Assembly: GCA_030762935.1 (NCBI GenBank)
Contig: CM060899.1
Location: 66,886,501 to 66,950,500, forward strand
Source of the DNA: Hymenopus coronatus
Lineage: Eukaryota; Arthropoda; Insecta; Mantodea; Hymenopodidae
Reading direction: 5' to 3'
Length of the DNA: 64,000 nt
Shown: one piece after another, positions 33,047 through 45,183 of the stretch
Layout of the letters: each line of letters opens with the position of its first letter
Numbering within the stretch: the stretch's first letter is position 1
Notes under the pieces: generated by a model
What the model was told of the DNA's origin: nothing
Seen by the model: only the letters and a program-made list of their open reading frames with translations
Databases searched by the model: none
Program-made: the position numbers and the translations under genes

Positions 33047-33398
33047 TAGAGCGCATAAAAACACATAATTATGCCATATACAATTTTTTCGTGGAGTTGG
33101 TCGTTTTTGAGATATTCCTTGTTATTGGTTTCAGCTTTGAAAAACATATTTTTCTCATACAGAAATGTGTCAACTCCTGTCCATAGAAACAAAGGAACTT
33201 CGGTTACATAGAAACCAGCCTTTGACTGTTATTTTAGCCTATGGTACTGCAGTGTTTCGCTTCTACTCACAAGGAAGCAAGTAATAAGATTATTTCTGCT
33301 AATTTTTTCTCGATTAGCATGAAGTAAATAGAAGCATAAGCTTTTTAACAATAATTTGTTGCAAAGATATAGAGAAAATCCTGTGAATGGAACACATA

Positions 33399-34035
33399 AG
33401 ATTTTGTCTCACTAATGCTAAATATGTGTTGACTATGGCCAGATGTGACTTAAGGATGCATTTACAGAGGGCGACACAATCCAGTAGGCCATTGCTGCGA
33501 TGGTAATCGCGATAACTAGTGACCGGCATTACCCACCTACCGGGGTTACCCGCGCTTCACCTAATATTCACTACAGCTTTAATGTTATCACAGCATGTGA
33601 TAAAACTTTCTTTCTGTTCCCAGGATTAAATACGAGATCCTTACGCAGGGCCTGCGAGTTACAAAGAGAGCCCACTATCACTGCATTTTATCCGTCCCTG
33701 GGGCCTACAGGCACGGCCACTTTTCCTCTTTGCTACGCCAGAAAAGAAAAGACAAAAGTGAAAGGGAAGCAAGAATGTTAGTGGGTACTCTATGCAGAAC
33801 GTCGTTAATTTTAATGGCGACTGCTTCTTTTTGTACCCATAACGTGGTACCTCGGGGCTTCTGTAGTACACTCTGGTCAGCCTACACTGTCGTGTACTTT
33901 GCATTCCGTGTAACGGCCAGCGTACTCCGTTAGTGGCTGAGAGCTGGTTTACCAGAAGTGTTTAGTACATAGCCAGATTCTCGCCAAATATTTGCCAGTA
34001 GATTCTGAGTACATTTAAAGTAATGTTTACCTTAT
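33399..34035. other. Low-copy, GC-richer DNA
   Basis: No recognised motif; open frames on opposite strands overlap (33500-33933), which argues against a gene. Confidence 0.4.
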
Positions 34036-34106
34036 TACTTTCTCTACACGTGCTAAACACATACTGTATAAATACATGTTTTGAGTCCTCCTGAATCAAA
34101 AAAATT
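34036..34106 (-). mobile_element. HLN-A hairpin-side fragment
   Basis: TTACTTTCTCTACACGTGCT, a decayed palindrome, then TACATGTTTTGAGTCCTCCT and GAATCAAAAAAA, where a + copy begins. Confidence 0.7.
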
Positions 34107-34848
34107 CTCCTGTGTTCCAATCACATGACTTTCTCTACATCTCGGAAACAAATTATTGTTAAAAAGCATATTATTTTATTTACTTCATGCTAATCGAGAT
34201 AAACATTAGCAGAAACGATTTTTCTTTTAACTAAAACGGAAACAATGGATACACTAGGCTAAAAAGATATCAAATATTTTAATAGCCGGTTTCCATGTAG
34301 TTGAAATCCGTTTTCAAGCAGGGCCAGAAGTTTACCACTTTAGAACGTGTGGGAACAGTTAAGTATTTTAAATCTGAAACGAATAACAAAGAAACTCTCA
34401 GAAATGATCAATTCCACGAAAAAAAACGCAAATGACATAAAGTGTGTTATAACGAGAGCTAAATTTTATGAGAAGTTTTTGTCTATTTCTTACCGTTTAC
34501 TAGTTACGCAAAATTCAGAAAAAATGATTCAGAATAAAGACGCATTCAGAGGCTATTCCCAGAAAACACAAGATATACATCTTATTTGTCGTATAAATAT
34601 CTTTGATGTACGGTATTTTAATCAAAATCGTAGAGCTAATTTTGAGTAAAGGAAAATTATCAAATGTTTTCCATGTAAACGGTAGTTTCAGGTAGAGTGA
34701 TTTTCTTGATATTCTTCGTGTCGCATCTTTGGAAGTTACCAAACTTAAATACCAAGTTTGATATATTATTGGCTTTTCGTTTTTGAGCTATGCTGTCCAC
34801 AGACACACATACACGTATACACATGGACATTTTTCCAAAAATGTTTTT
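34107..34848 (+). mobile_element. HLN-A copy, hairpin end missing
   Basis: Starts CTCCTGTGTTCCAATCACAT; ends at the poly-T after CATGGACATTTTTCC. The terminal ~130 bp is replaced by segment C. Confidence 0.75.
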
Positions 34849-34998
34849 TTTTTACTTTCTCTACTACTAAAAATAAAATAAAGTAAAATAAAATAAAATC
34901 TGTAATACAACATCCTGGCATTTTGTTACCTATACCAGGACGTATATTGAAAACTTTATAATTTATTTCTCACTTTTAAATTATTGTTATACATCATT
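34849..34998. repeat. HLN-A-linked segment C, copy 2
   Basis: Matches 29936-30090: TACTTTCTCTACTACT, AAATAAAATAAAGTAAAAT, ACAACATCCTGGCAT, TATACCAGGACGTATATTG. Confidence 0.65.
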
Positions 34999-35338
34999 AT
35001 TTTATAGATAAAAATATAGATCACAATAAAACACACAATTTATGTAATATACACTTTTTCATGGAGTTGACCGTTTTTGAGATATTCTTTGTTATTAATT
35101 TCAGCTTTAAAATACCTATATTTTTCTCGTACGAGAATTTGTCAACTCCTATCCATACAAAGAAAGGAACTTCAGTCACATAGCAACCAGCTTTTGACCA
35201 TCACTTTAACCTATGATACTCCCTTATTTCGCTTCTACTTAAATGGAAGCAAATAATAAGACTATAGAAACATAAGCTTTTCAACAATAATTTGTTGCAG
35301 TGATGTAGAGAAAGTAATGTGAATGGAACACATCAGAT
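34999..35338 (-). mobile_element. HLN-A 5' part
   Basis: Starts at CACAATAAAACACACAATTT and ends GTAGAGAAAGTAATGTGAAT. With segment C on its left it may be one chimeric element (hairpin start, segment C, HLN-A 5' part). Confidence 0.7.
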
Positions 35339-35387
35339 TTTTATTGCTGTGCACTTACAATTATTTCAATCCTTTCCCAAACATTTT

Positions 35388-35408
35388 TGTTGTGTGTGTG
35401 TGTGTGTG
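35388..35408. repeat. (GT)n microsatellite
   Basis: Ten GT units, in low-copy DNA between two HLN-A copies. Confidence 0.85.
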
Positions 35409-35485
35409 TATGTTTACGTACATGCATCCTATATAAGACTGCCTCATAAATATATTCAGTTTTTAGAGTCGTTTCAGATCAAAAA

Positions 35486-36229
35486 CTCTGATGTGTTCCC
35501 TTCACATGACTTTCTCTACATCTCTGCAACAAATTATTGTTGAAAAGCTTATGTTTCTATTTACTTCATGCTAATCGAGAAAAAAAACAGTATAAATAGT
35601 CTTATTATTTGCTTCAATGTACATAGTACAAAAATAGGAAAGTACTATAGGCTAAATTGATCATCAAAAGCTAATTGCTATGTGACTGAAGTTCCATTGT
35701 TTATATGGACAGAAGTTGAGTAATGTATAAATTTCTCATAGGTGAAACCAAAAATTAGGAATATGTAAAAAACGATCCACTCCTGCCAAAAAATATACAT
35801 GACATAAATTGTGTGTTTTAATGTGATCTACATTTTTTGTTTGGTAAGTGTTTGTCTATCTCTTACGGTTTAGTACTTATGCAAAATTCAGTAAATTTCA
35901 TCCAGAATAAAGTAAGTCTTCAGAAGCTATTCCCAGAAATTTCAAGATATACATTTTATTTGTCAGGTAAATATCTTTAATATACGATATTTTAATCAAA
36001 ATCGATTGAGCCTTTTTACAGAAGTTTGGTATTTAACGGGATTTTCGTTTCTGAGCTTTGCTGTCCACAGACACACATACACACACGGACCTTTTTGTAA
36101 AAATGCTTTGTTTGGATTCAGGGGAATCCAAAACATGTATTTCCGGTGAAATCTCGGTATTAAAATTTTGGGTGGAATGCAATACCTTTTCTATACACTA
36201 TGTACATAGTACGTGTAGAGAAAGTAAAA
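35486..36229 (+). mobile_element. HLN-A copy with ~100-bp deletion
   Basis: Starts TCTGATGTGTTCCCTTCACA, ends CACTATGTACATAGTACGTG then TAGAGAAAGTAAAAA. The G-rich block is deleted: TTGAGCCTTTTTACAG joins straight to AAGTTTGGTATTTAACGG. Confidence 0.8.
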
Positions 36230-36249
36230 ATTAGAACAAAATGTGATTG

Positions 36250-37074
36250 TATCGATATCGAGAGATTTCACCGGAAATACATATTTTAGGAACCCCTGAG
36301 ACCGAAGACAGCATTTTCAGAAACGGGTCCGTTGTGTGTCTGTCTGTGGACAGCATAGCTCAAAAACGAAAAGACGGTTAAATACTAAACTTGGTATTTA
36401 ACTTTGGTATCTTCCAAGGATGCAACGCGAAGATTTTCAAGAAAATCACCCACCCCCAACTACCCTTTACATGGAAAATTTTTCGAATAATTTGTTTTTC
36501 TTAAAAATGGCTCTAACGATTTCGATTAAAATACAACATATTATAGTAATTTATATCACAAATAAAATGCATATCTTGTATTTTCTGGGGATAGCATGTA
36601 AATACCTGTTTATTCTGGATGACTTTTGCTTAATTTGGCATAACTAGTAAACCGTAAGAGATGGACAAAGGCTTACTAAACAAAAAATGTAGGTGTTGTT
36701 AAAACGTACAAGTTATGTCATATACTTTTTTTTCGTGCAGCTTACCGTTTTCGCGTCATTCCTTGTTATTAGTTTCAGTTGTAAAGTACTTACACTTTTC
36801 TCAAACGGGAGTGTCCGTTTTTCTTTTGTTCTACTCCTGGCCAAGCACAGAAGCGATTTGCAATGACAACCGCATTACGATAGCTTTTAAAACATTTGAG
36901 TATCACTTTAGCCTAGTGCATTCCCTTAATTCCAGTCCACTTATCAGGAACTAAGTAATAAAATTCTGCTAATGTTTATCTCGATTAGCGTGGTGTTGAA
37001 AGAAGAATTATTTTTTGTAAGACGTTTGTTTGTAGAGTAGCTAGAGAAAGGCATGTGAGTGTAACACATCAGAT
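36250..37074 (-). mobile_element. HLN-A copy, GCTAGAG subfamily
   Basis: Palindrome missing (starts TCGATATCGAGAGATTTCAC). Ends GTAGCTAGAGAAAGGCATGT like the 13.2-kb copy, with which it shares TCGATTAGCGTGGTGTTGAA. Confidence 0.75.
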
Positions 37075-37486
37075 TGTTTTTTACTTCAAAAACGTGGGCA
37101 TACAATTAATTTAACAGATGTTGCTATGGTGTGTATGGGAGAGTGTTAGAAAGTCCCTCTACAGTAAGACAACAACATTTCTAAAAGGAATAACATTTCA
37201 TTGGCTTTGGTGTCCTTTACCTTTGATATTCTGTTGAATGTAATGAGCAGCATTTTAATTCAGAAAAGAAATATGACCATTAGCACCTCCGACCCTGTGG
37301 TTAAGGGCATTTGTACCACTTAGAGCAATTACAGGTGCGAGAAACAGACATGAAAGATAGCGTGCAATCGAGGATTGGATTTATCATTAAGAAAAGCCAG
37401 TTTAAAATGCGATCCGTGCCATACAACCCTCGTTTCTTTGCCATTTTAGAAACTCCTGTGAGAAGTAGTACACGATAAGACGATTT
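37075..37486. other. Low-copy DNA
   Basis: A weak tRNA-like stretch (CCCTGTGGTTAAGGGCATTT, 37291-37310) has no box B. No gene. Confidence 0.35.
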
Positions 37487-38337
37487 TTATTTTCTCTACA
37501 TGTACTATGTACATAGTGTATAGAGAAGGTATTGTAAAACACCCAAAAACCCGATACCGGGATTTAGCCGAAAATACATGTTTTGAGACCCCCTGAATTA
37601 AAAACATTTAGAAAAATGTATGTATGTGTATCACTGTGGGTAACTTAGCTCAAAAACGAAAGGACCGTTAAATGCCAAACTTGATATTTAGGTTTGGTAT
37701 CTTTCAAGGATGCGACACGAAGATTTTCAAGAGGATCCCCCCACATCCAACTACCCTTTACATGGAACCTTTTTCGAAAATTTTATTTTTCTCGAAAATA
37801 GCTCTAACGATTTTGATTAAAATAAGGTATATTACAGATGTTTACATGACAAATAAAAGGTATATCTTGAATTTTCTGGGAATAGCCTGTGAAGGCTACT
37901 TTATTCTGGATGAAGTTTACGGAACTTTGCATAACTGCTGAACTGTGAGAGATGGACAAAAATTTACCACACAAAGAATGTAGACCAAGTTAAAACACAC
38001 AATTTATGTGGCATACATTTTTACCATGGAGTTGATCATTTTTGAGATATTACTCGTTTTTGGTTTCAGCTTTGAAAAACATACTTTTCTCACACAGGAA
38101 TTTATCAACTCCTGTCCATACAAACAAAGGAACTTCAGTCGCATAGCAACCAGCTTTTGACTATCACTTAAACCTGTGATACCCCTTATTTTACTTCTAT
38201 TTACAAGGAAGCAAGTAATAAGATTATTTCTGTTAATTTTTTTCTCGATTAGCATGAAGTAAACAGAAGCATAAGCTTTTTAACAATAATTTGTTGTAGA
38301 GATGTAGAGAAAGTCATGTGAATGGAACACATCAGAT
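37487..38337 (-). mobile_element. HLN-A copy, full length
   Basis: Hairpin CTACATGTACTATGTACATA then GTGTATAGAG; terminus GTAGAGAAAGTCATGTGAAT then GGAACACATCAGA. GT tract reduced to TGTATGTATGTGTATCACTG. Confidence 0.85.
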
Positions 38338-38429
38338 TTTTCTTAAAAGTAAGGCACATCAGGAAATTAAATAGGAACTTCCAAATATTTTAGAAAAAAT
38401 TGGTTTGTTGAGAAGTACCCAAAGTGTTG

Positions 38430-38513
38430 CATTCCATGTAACATTTGGATACCAAGATTTCACCGGAAATACACACTTTGGGACTTCCAGAATGCAAAAT
38501 AAAGAAGTAGATA
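38430..38513 (-). mobile_element. HLN-A hairpin-side fragment, palindrome lost
   Basis: GCATTCCATGTAACATTTGG, GATTTCACCGGAAATACACA, up to AAAATAAAGAAG, then a + copy begins. Confidence 0.6.
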
Positions 38514-38900
38514 TGTCTGATGTACTCCATTCACAGGTCTTTCTCTAGCTGTGCCACACTCAAATGCTTCTTACAAAATATTGTTCTTTTATCTAAGTCG
38601 TAATAATCTAGATAAACATAAGCAGAATTTGTATTATTACTTGCTTGCTTATAAGTAGAAGGAAAATAAAACAATACATTAGGCTAAAACGATAGTCAGA
38701 TCTTTTAAAACCTGGCCGCCATGTGAAACAATTGAGGTTCGGTTCGCTTTGCATGGTCCGGTTTGCGAAAAGTTAGGTAGTTTTAAAACAGAGCCAATAG
38801 CAAGCAATATCTCAAAACTGTCAACTCAAGAAAAACGTATATGACAAACTATGTGCTTAAAACAGGATCTAAATTTTGTTTTATTTAGTTTTGCTCTGTA
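38514..38900 (+). mobile_element. HLN-A 5' half
   Basis: Starts TCTGATGTACTCCATTCACA, GCTAGAG-type (TTTCTCTAGCTGTGCC). Fades out near AACAGGATCTAAATTTTG. Confidence 0.65.
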
Positions 38901-38979
38901 TTTTGCCAACATATATACTTAGAAATTTAATTTCAATATTAATAATAAATAATAACAATTAGTTAACAACTAAAATCAG

Positions 38980-39205
38980 CATTTCACAAGGAACGATATG
39001 AAGATTGAAATAAAATCCCTACTCCCCGAACTATAATTTACATGCAACCTTTCCTGAAAATTTTATTTTCACAAAAATGGCTCTATTTTTATTAAGATGC
39101 CATATTTTAAAGATATATAAATAAGATGTAAAATTGATATTTTTTAATTCCTAGGAAATAATCTTAAAAGAACCATTAATTTTGAACGACTTTTGCATAA
39201 CAGCA
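38980..39205 (-). mobile_element. HLN-A internal fragment, decayed
   Basis: AAGGAACGATATGAAGATTG, CCCTACTCCCCGAACTATAA, TTTGCATAACAGC. Facing the previous + half. Confidence 0.55.
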
Positions 39206-39292
39206 TAGAATATATGCATATTGGGAATACAAGCGAATACTTGAAAATTTGTATTAAAAAACAATAATAAATGAAAATTTATTTTCAATATT

Positions 39293-39962
39293 TTATTTAA
39301 AATTAAGAAAAAATGAATTCTCGATGTGAAAAAGTGAAAGGCTACATCTAAATTATATGGAGAAAGCCTTCTTATACACTCTTTTGTTAATGAATTTTGC
39401 AATATATTCTTTACTTGAAGTAGCACATGTCTTGAGTGTTACGTCATTTCCTAATTGTACTGTAAGTATTAATGACCTCTCAAGCTCTTAGTCTAAGTAC
39501 CTACAGTGCTTGCTAACATGGCAGTTAATAAATTAATTGTAAATGTAGCTTACATTACCAAATATGTGTTTAGAATGATTTTCTTACATTTCAAGTATTT
39601 CAAATTATATTTAATTGTCTTGCCAACAAGCACTGTAAGTGCTTACAGTAAGAGTTTGAAAGGTCAGAAAATGACGTAACCATCAACAGTTCTTTGCTTC
39701 GACTTCGCTGGTAAAAGTGAAGAAAATTCTAGATCTGCAGCTTTTTCAATAACAATGTCCTTCATTTTTATATAATTTTACTGCTTGGTAATAACTATGA
39801 AAAATTGAAAGGTTAATTTCAGCTATATAAACAAATAAGCTAATCTGTGTTACTTCAAGTAAAGAATCTATTGGAAAATCCATTAACAAAAGAGTGTATA
39901 GGTAGGCTTTGTCCATATTTAGATATAGCATTTCATTTGTGCACATCGAGAATTCATTTTAC
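39293..39962. repeat. Fold-back element with ~115-bp arms
   Basis: Left arm (about 39312-39427) carries TACACTCTTTTGTTAATGAA and TTCTTTACTTGAAGTA; right arm (about 39850-39960) carries the reverse complements TACTTCAAGTAAAGAAT and CATTAACAAAAGAGTGTATA. Inner arms also pair: TACGTCATTTCC with AAATGACGTAAC, and CTACAGTGCTTG with CAAGCACTGTAAG. No transposase frame. Flanked on the right directly by an HLN-A hairpin. Confidence 0.75.
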
Positions 39963-40769
39963 CTTCTCTACACGTACTATGTACAGTGTATAGGGAAGGT
40001 ATTGCATTCCACCCAAAAATTCCATAGCAATATTTCACCGAAAATAGACGTTTTAGAGTCCTCTGAATCCAAAAAGTATTTTTAGAAAAAGGTCCGTGTG
40101 GGTATGTGTGCGTGTGTTCGTGAACACGATAACTCAACAACGAAAAGTGGGTAAAATACAAAACTTGGTATTTAAGTTTAATCCCTTCCAGGAATGCGAC
40201 ACGAAGATTTTGAGAAAAATCCCCCCCCCAAGTCACCCTTTACATGGTAAAGGTTTAAAAAATATTGATTTTCTCAAAAATAGCTCTAACGATTTTGGTT
40301 AAAATACCGTATATTAAAGATATTTATATGGCAAATAAAATTCATATCTTGTATTTTGTGGGAATAGCCTCTAAATACCGTCTAATTCTGAATGAATGAA
40401 GTTGAATTTTGCGTAATTGGTAAACCATAAGAGATAAATAAAAACTTAGTACACAAAAATGTAGATTTCGTTATAACACACAATTTACGGTATATGCATT
40501 TTTTTGTTTGTGGAGATGATCATTTTAGAGATGTTCCTTGTTATATGTTTCAGATGTAAAATACTTTTTTCACACGAAAAGTTGTGAACTCCTGGCTCTG
40601 CATAAAAACGGATTTGACTATCGTTTTAACTAAGTGCATTCCACTATTTCCTGTCTACCTACAAGAAAGCATTTCTGCTAGTGTTTATCTCGATTATTAT
40701 GAATAAGCTTTTTAACAATAATTTGTTACGAAGACGTAGAGAAAGTCATGTGAATGGAGCACCTCAGGC
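39963..40769 (-). mobile_element. HLN-A copy, near full length
   Basis: Hairpin CTACACGTACTATGTACAGT (two bases lost in the centre), terminus GTAGAGAAAGTCATGTGAAT. Confidence 0.8.
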
Positions 40770-41155
40770 TTTTTCGTAATGTTCATTAAAATATTGAAAA
40801 GCAATTTTTATTTATTATATTTTTATAATTTTTTCAAGTATTTGCTAGTTGTAATAATGATAATAATTTATTTCAACTTTTGGCATACATACAATGCAAC
40901 AGGGTTCGTCAGTGAGTCATTAAATTGCATCTATATTTAAATATTCTTGCTTGTTGTAAAAATTAAGTCGCTTGACTCTGTTTTAAACACTAATTATAAA
41001 AGAATTTATATTTACACTTTGTCTTATATTTGAAGGTAATTTATTTTAAAATTTCAATTCAAAATAGAGATGAGAGTTAAGAGATTTCTGTAACCGAAAT
41101 TTAGGAGGCATCATGTTATTTCTACACCTTGTGCAGAGGTTATGTATATCAGAAA
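40770..41155. other. Low-copy very AT-rich DNA
   Basis: No gene or repeat seen. Confidence 0.4.
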
Positions 41156-42016
41156 AAATCTTATGTGTTGCATTCACATGGCTTTCTCTACATCTCTGCA
41201 ACAAATTATTGTTAAACTGCCTATGCTTCTATTATTTCATGCTCATCGAGAAACAATTAGCAGAAATAATCTATTACTTGCTTCCTTCTAAGTAGAAGCG
41301 AAAAAAGGAGTAATTTGGTAAAACTGATAGTCAAAACCTGGTTGCTATGTGACTGAAATTCCTTTGTTTTTATGTACAGGAGTTGACAAATTCCTGTATG
41401 AGAAAAATAAGTTTTTCAAGGCTGAAAACAAAAACAAGGAATATTTAAAAAAAAACAATCAACTCCATGAAAAAAATGTGTATAACATGAATTATGTGTT
41501 TTATTGTGCTCTACAATGTTTGTGTAGTAAGTTTTTGTTTATCTCTTCCGGTTTAACAGTTATGCACACTTCCGTAAAATTCATCCAGAATAAAGTAGCC
41601 TTCAGACGCTATTCCCAGAAAATTCAAGATATACATTTTATTTGTTAGGTAAATATCTTTAATACAGGATATTTTAATCGAAATCGTTTGAGACATTTTT
41701 TAAAAAATCACAATTTTAGACAAAAGTTTATGTAAATGGTAGTTGGGGGTGAGGAATTTTTTTGAAAACCTTCGTGTCGCATCCTTGGAAGAGACTGAAC
41801 TTAAATACCAAGTTTGGTATTTTACGGTATTTTCGTTTTTGAGCTCTACTGCCCATAGAGACACCACACACACGGACATTTTTCTATAAACGCATTTTTT
41901 GTATTCAGGATGTCTTAAAAGGTGTATTTTCGGTGAAATTTCGGTATCGAATTTTTGGGTGCAGTGGAATACCCTCTCTATTCACTGTACATAATACGTA
42001 TAGAGAAACTAAAAAG
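41156..42016 (+). mobile_element. HLN-A copy, full length
   Basis: Starts TCTTATGTGTTGCATTCACA; 3' end TTCACTGTACATAATACGTA then TAGAGAAACTAAAAA with a shortened palindrome. Confidence 0.85.
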
Positions 42017-42132
42017 TAACTCATCTGTCTTTTGGAAATGAATAAAATCCAAGCATGGAAACACATACAAAGATGCCACACTTAAAATTCCAAATTCTTT
42101 AAAAATAGGTGCACAAAGTTCTGGCTAATCAC

Positions 42133-42196
42133 GAACTGTAAGTTACTTATCAGATCTGGTATGCGTTCTCGACCTGATAAGTATAACTTACAGTTC
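42133..42196. repeat. Stem-loop, 21-bp arms
   Basis: GAACTGTAAGTTACTTATCAG (42133-42153) pairs with CTGATAAGTATAACTTACAG then TTC (42174-42196). Every base pairs apart from a 2-nt bulge; loop ~20 nt. Lies in the 42017-42350 interval, which holds no gene. Confidence 0.8.
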
Positions 42197-42359
42197 TTAG
42201 TACGCAATATGCTATTGTGTACTTGTAAGAACAGTATTAGATTAGCAGTGAGAAACGCTGCAAGTTAAAATGTCCTTATTCCAATAGCAAGCAGCAGTCC
42301 TTAAAAAGGATAAAGGGCTTAGCAAGGATGCTGAGGACAATGGGCAGAGCTTATGTTTA

Positions 42360-44200
42360 AGCGTGCTTTACGAGATACGTGTGTACGTGTTTGTACAGCC
42401 ACATATCCTGTGACCCTGCAGCAGATATATGACTGGCCCCCCCACTTAATACAGTCCGTGTCCAGCAGAGATACCCCCCCAGCCTTACAAAAGCTCAATG
42501 TAATTTCTCTTAGCTATCTGCCTGACCTTTGTTACCAGCGTCCAGGTTTTCATGCTCTGCCCAATCTGACTGCATGCCCAGGAAATAACGTAGCGGTTAC
42601 AGTAACCAGTTACACTGCAACGGTTACAAAAATAACAATATTAGCAACCAGGTGAAATAGCAATTACAAAATAACTGTTACACAACAACGGTTACAAAAA
42701 TAACGGTTCCCCAGTAACGGTTACAAAAGTAACGAATACATATAACTGTTTTCCCATTATCATTAACAAAAATGAGAGTACAAAGTTACTAGTTACCATG
42801 TAAAAATAACAAGTACAAAATAACTGTTACACAGAAACGGTTACAAAAATAATAAGTATAAAAACTGGTTCCCCAGTAACGGCTACAAATAACTGGTTTC
42901 CCATTATCAGTAACAAAATAAGAATACAAAGTTACTGTTTATCATATAAAAATAAGTTCAAAATAAATGTTACACGGCAACGGTTACAAACCTATCAAGT
43001 ATAAAATAACTGGTTCCCTAGTAACGGTTCCAAACGTAACGAAGACAAATAACTGTTTTCCCATTCTCTGTCACAAAAATAAGAATACGAAGTAACTAGT
43101 TACCATGTAAAAATAACAAGTACAAAATAACTGTTACGCAGTAACGGTTACAAAAGTAACGATACAAAATAACTGGTTTCCAGTAACGGTTTCAAAAGCT
43201 TAATGTCATTTCTCTTAACTATCTGCCTGACTTTGGTTACCAACGGCGAGGTTTTCATGCACTACCCAATTTGGCTGCTAGAGTAGACCGCATGACCAGA
43301 AAATAACGTAGTAGATACTGTCAGCGCTAGTTTCATTGTAGCGGTTTCAAAAATAACAATATAAAGTTACTGGTTATCAGGTAACTGTTAAAAAAGTAAA
43401 GAACACTAAAACACTAGTTAGCTGTAAGGGTTATAAAAGTAAGGAATACAGGCAGTTTGTTTCGTAACGGTTATAAAAGTAACGCATAAAAACTAATTAC
43501 CCATTAACGGTTAAAACGTAATAACGCAAAATTACTAGTTACTCAGAAATGATTACCAAAGTAAAATAATTACCAGTTAACAGGTAACTATTGAAATGGT
43601 AACGGGTACAAAACAACTGGTTACCCTAACCGTTACAAAAGTAACGAGTATCAAGTAATTGGTTGCCCAGTAATAGTTACAAACGTAATAAGTACAGAAT
43701 AACTGGTTTCTCAGTAACGGTTATAAAAGCTTAATGCAATTTCTCTTAACTATCTCCCTGAGTTTTATTACCAGGAGAGAGGTTTTCATGTACTGCGCAA
43801 TTTGTCTGCTAGGGCAGACTGCATGCCCAGAAAATAACGTAGTGGTTATACAAACTAGTTGCACCGTAACGGTTACAAAATAACTGTTACCCAGTAATGG
43901 TTACAAAAGTAACGGATGCAAAATACCTGAATCCCCATTAATGGATACAAAAATAATACAAAATTACTGGTAAATTAGTAAGATTACCAAAATAACGAAT
44001 TAAAAATAACTAGTTACCCAGCATCGGACACAACATTTCCAGTTATTCATACATGTTATTTTGAATAACAAAAATTAATAACGAATACAATGTCGCTAAT
44101 TTCCCAGTAAAGTCACCAAAAATATACACAAATTAGTTATCCAGTAACGGTTAGAAAAGTAATGAATATAAGGTAACCAGCCACACAGTAATGCCACCTA
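42360..44200. repeat. Degenerate array rich in GTAACGGTTAC, with three longer internal units
   Basis: Dozens of diverged ~45-bp units of the form CAGTAACGGTTACAAAAGTA then ACGAATACAAAATAACTGGT. A secondary period near 150 bp is visible (CCCATTATC at 42753 and 42900, CCCATTCTC at 43060). A ~120-bp non-array unit (AAGCTTAATG...TCTCTTAACTATCTGCC...GAGGTTTTCATG...AGAAAATAACGTAG) appears three times, starting near 42489, 43197 and 43727. No ORF is maintained. Class unknown. Confidence 0.75.
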
Positions 44201-44204
44201 CCTT

Positions 44205-44255
44205 AGTGTAATGGTTAGAGGAATTGCTAGCACGACATTGCAACCACCTTTTAAA
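44205..44255 (+). other. tRNA-like SINE head fragment
   Basis: TTAGTGTAATGGTTAGAGGA matches box A (TAGTGTAATGG). No box B; the sequence breaks into an HLN-A fragment (44256-44328, minus). Confidence 0.45.
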
Positions 44256-44328
44256 ACATTTGAGTATCGCTTTAGCCTAATGAGTTCCTTATTTCCCTTT
44301 TACTTTGAAGGAGATAAGAGAAAAAACT

Positions 44329-45183
44329 CTGATGTGTACCATTCACATGACTTTCTCTATATCCCTGCAACAAATTATTCTTAAAAAGCTTATACTTCTA
44401 TTTACTTTATGATAATCAGAAAAAAATAGCAGAAATACTCTTATTACTTGCTTCCTTGTAAGTAGAAGCGAAATAAGAGTACCATAGGTTAAAGTGAAAG
44501 CCAAAAGCTGGTTGCTATATGACTGATGTTCCTTTGTTTGTATGGACAGGAGTTGACAAATTCCTGTATGAGAAAAGTATAAGTTTTTCATAGCAGAAAC
44601 CAAAAATAAGGAATGTCTCAAAAACGACGAACTCCACGAAAAAAAAATTATATAACATAAATTGTGTGTTTTAACTGCTCTACGTTTTTTGTGCAGTAAG
44701 CTTTTGTCCATCTCTCACGGTTTAGCAGTTATTCAAAATTCCGTAAAATTCTTCTAGAATAAACTACTCTTCAGAGGCTATCCCTAGAAAATTCAAGATA
44801 TACATTTTATTTGTCAGGTAAATGTCTTTATTATACGAAATTTTAATCAAAATCGTTAGAGCCATTTTTGAGAAAATCAAACTTTTCGAAAATAGTTCCA
44901 TATAAAGGGTAGTTGGGGTGGGGGGACTTTTCTCAAAATCTTCGTGTCGCATCCCTGGAAGATACTAAACTTAAATACCAAGTTTGGTATTTTACCGACT
45001 TTTCGTTTTTGAGTTATCATGTTCACAGACACACACACGGACCTTTTTGTGAAAATGATTTTTTTGGATATTGAGGACCCTAAAACAAATATTTCCGGTG
45101 AAATCTCGGTATCGAATTTTTGGTTGGAGTGCAATACCTTCTCTATACACTATGTACATACAGTGCGTATAGAGAAAGTAAAA
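44329..45183 (+). mobile_element. HLN-A copy, full length
   Basis: Starts TCTGATGTGTACCATTCACA; ends CTATGTACATACAGTGCGTA then TAGAGAAAGTAAAAA. Strongly similar to the 52.3-kb copy, including the GTTCACAGACACACACACGG segment. Confidence 0.85.

Larger units (their letters stand above)
31829..33398 (-). mobile_element. HLN-A copy split by an LTR-like insertion
   Basis: Hairpin start CTACACGTACTGTGTACATAG at 31832-31855; palindrome broken at 31859 and resumed at 32554 (GTGTATAGAGAAGG). Continues to the terminus TCCTGTGAATGGAACACATA. Carries the longest pure (GT)n tract of the family. Confidence 0.8.

Noticed and set aside
37275..37350. tRNA-like sequence
   Set aside because: A loose box A-like stretch without box B or paired arms.
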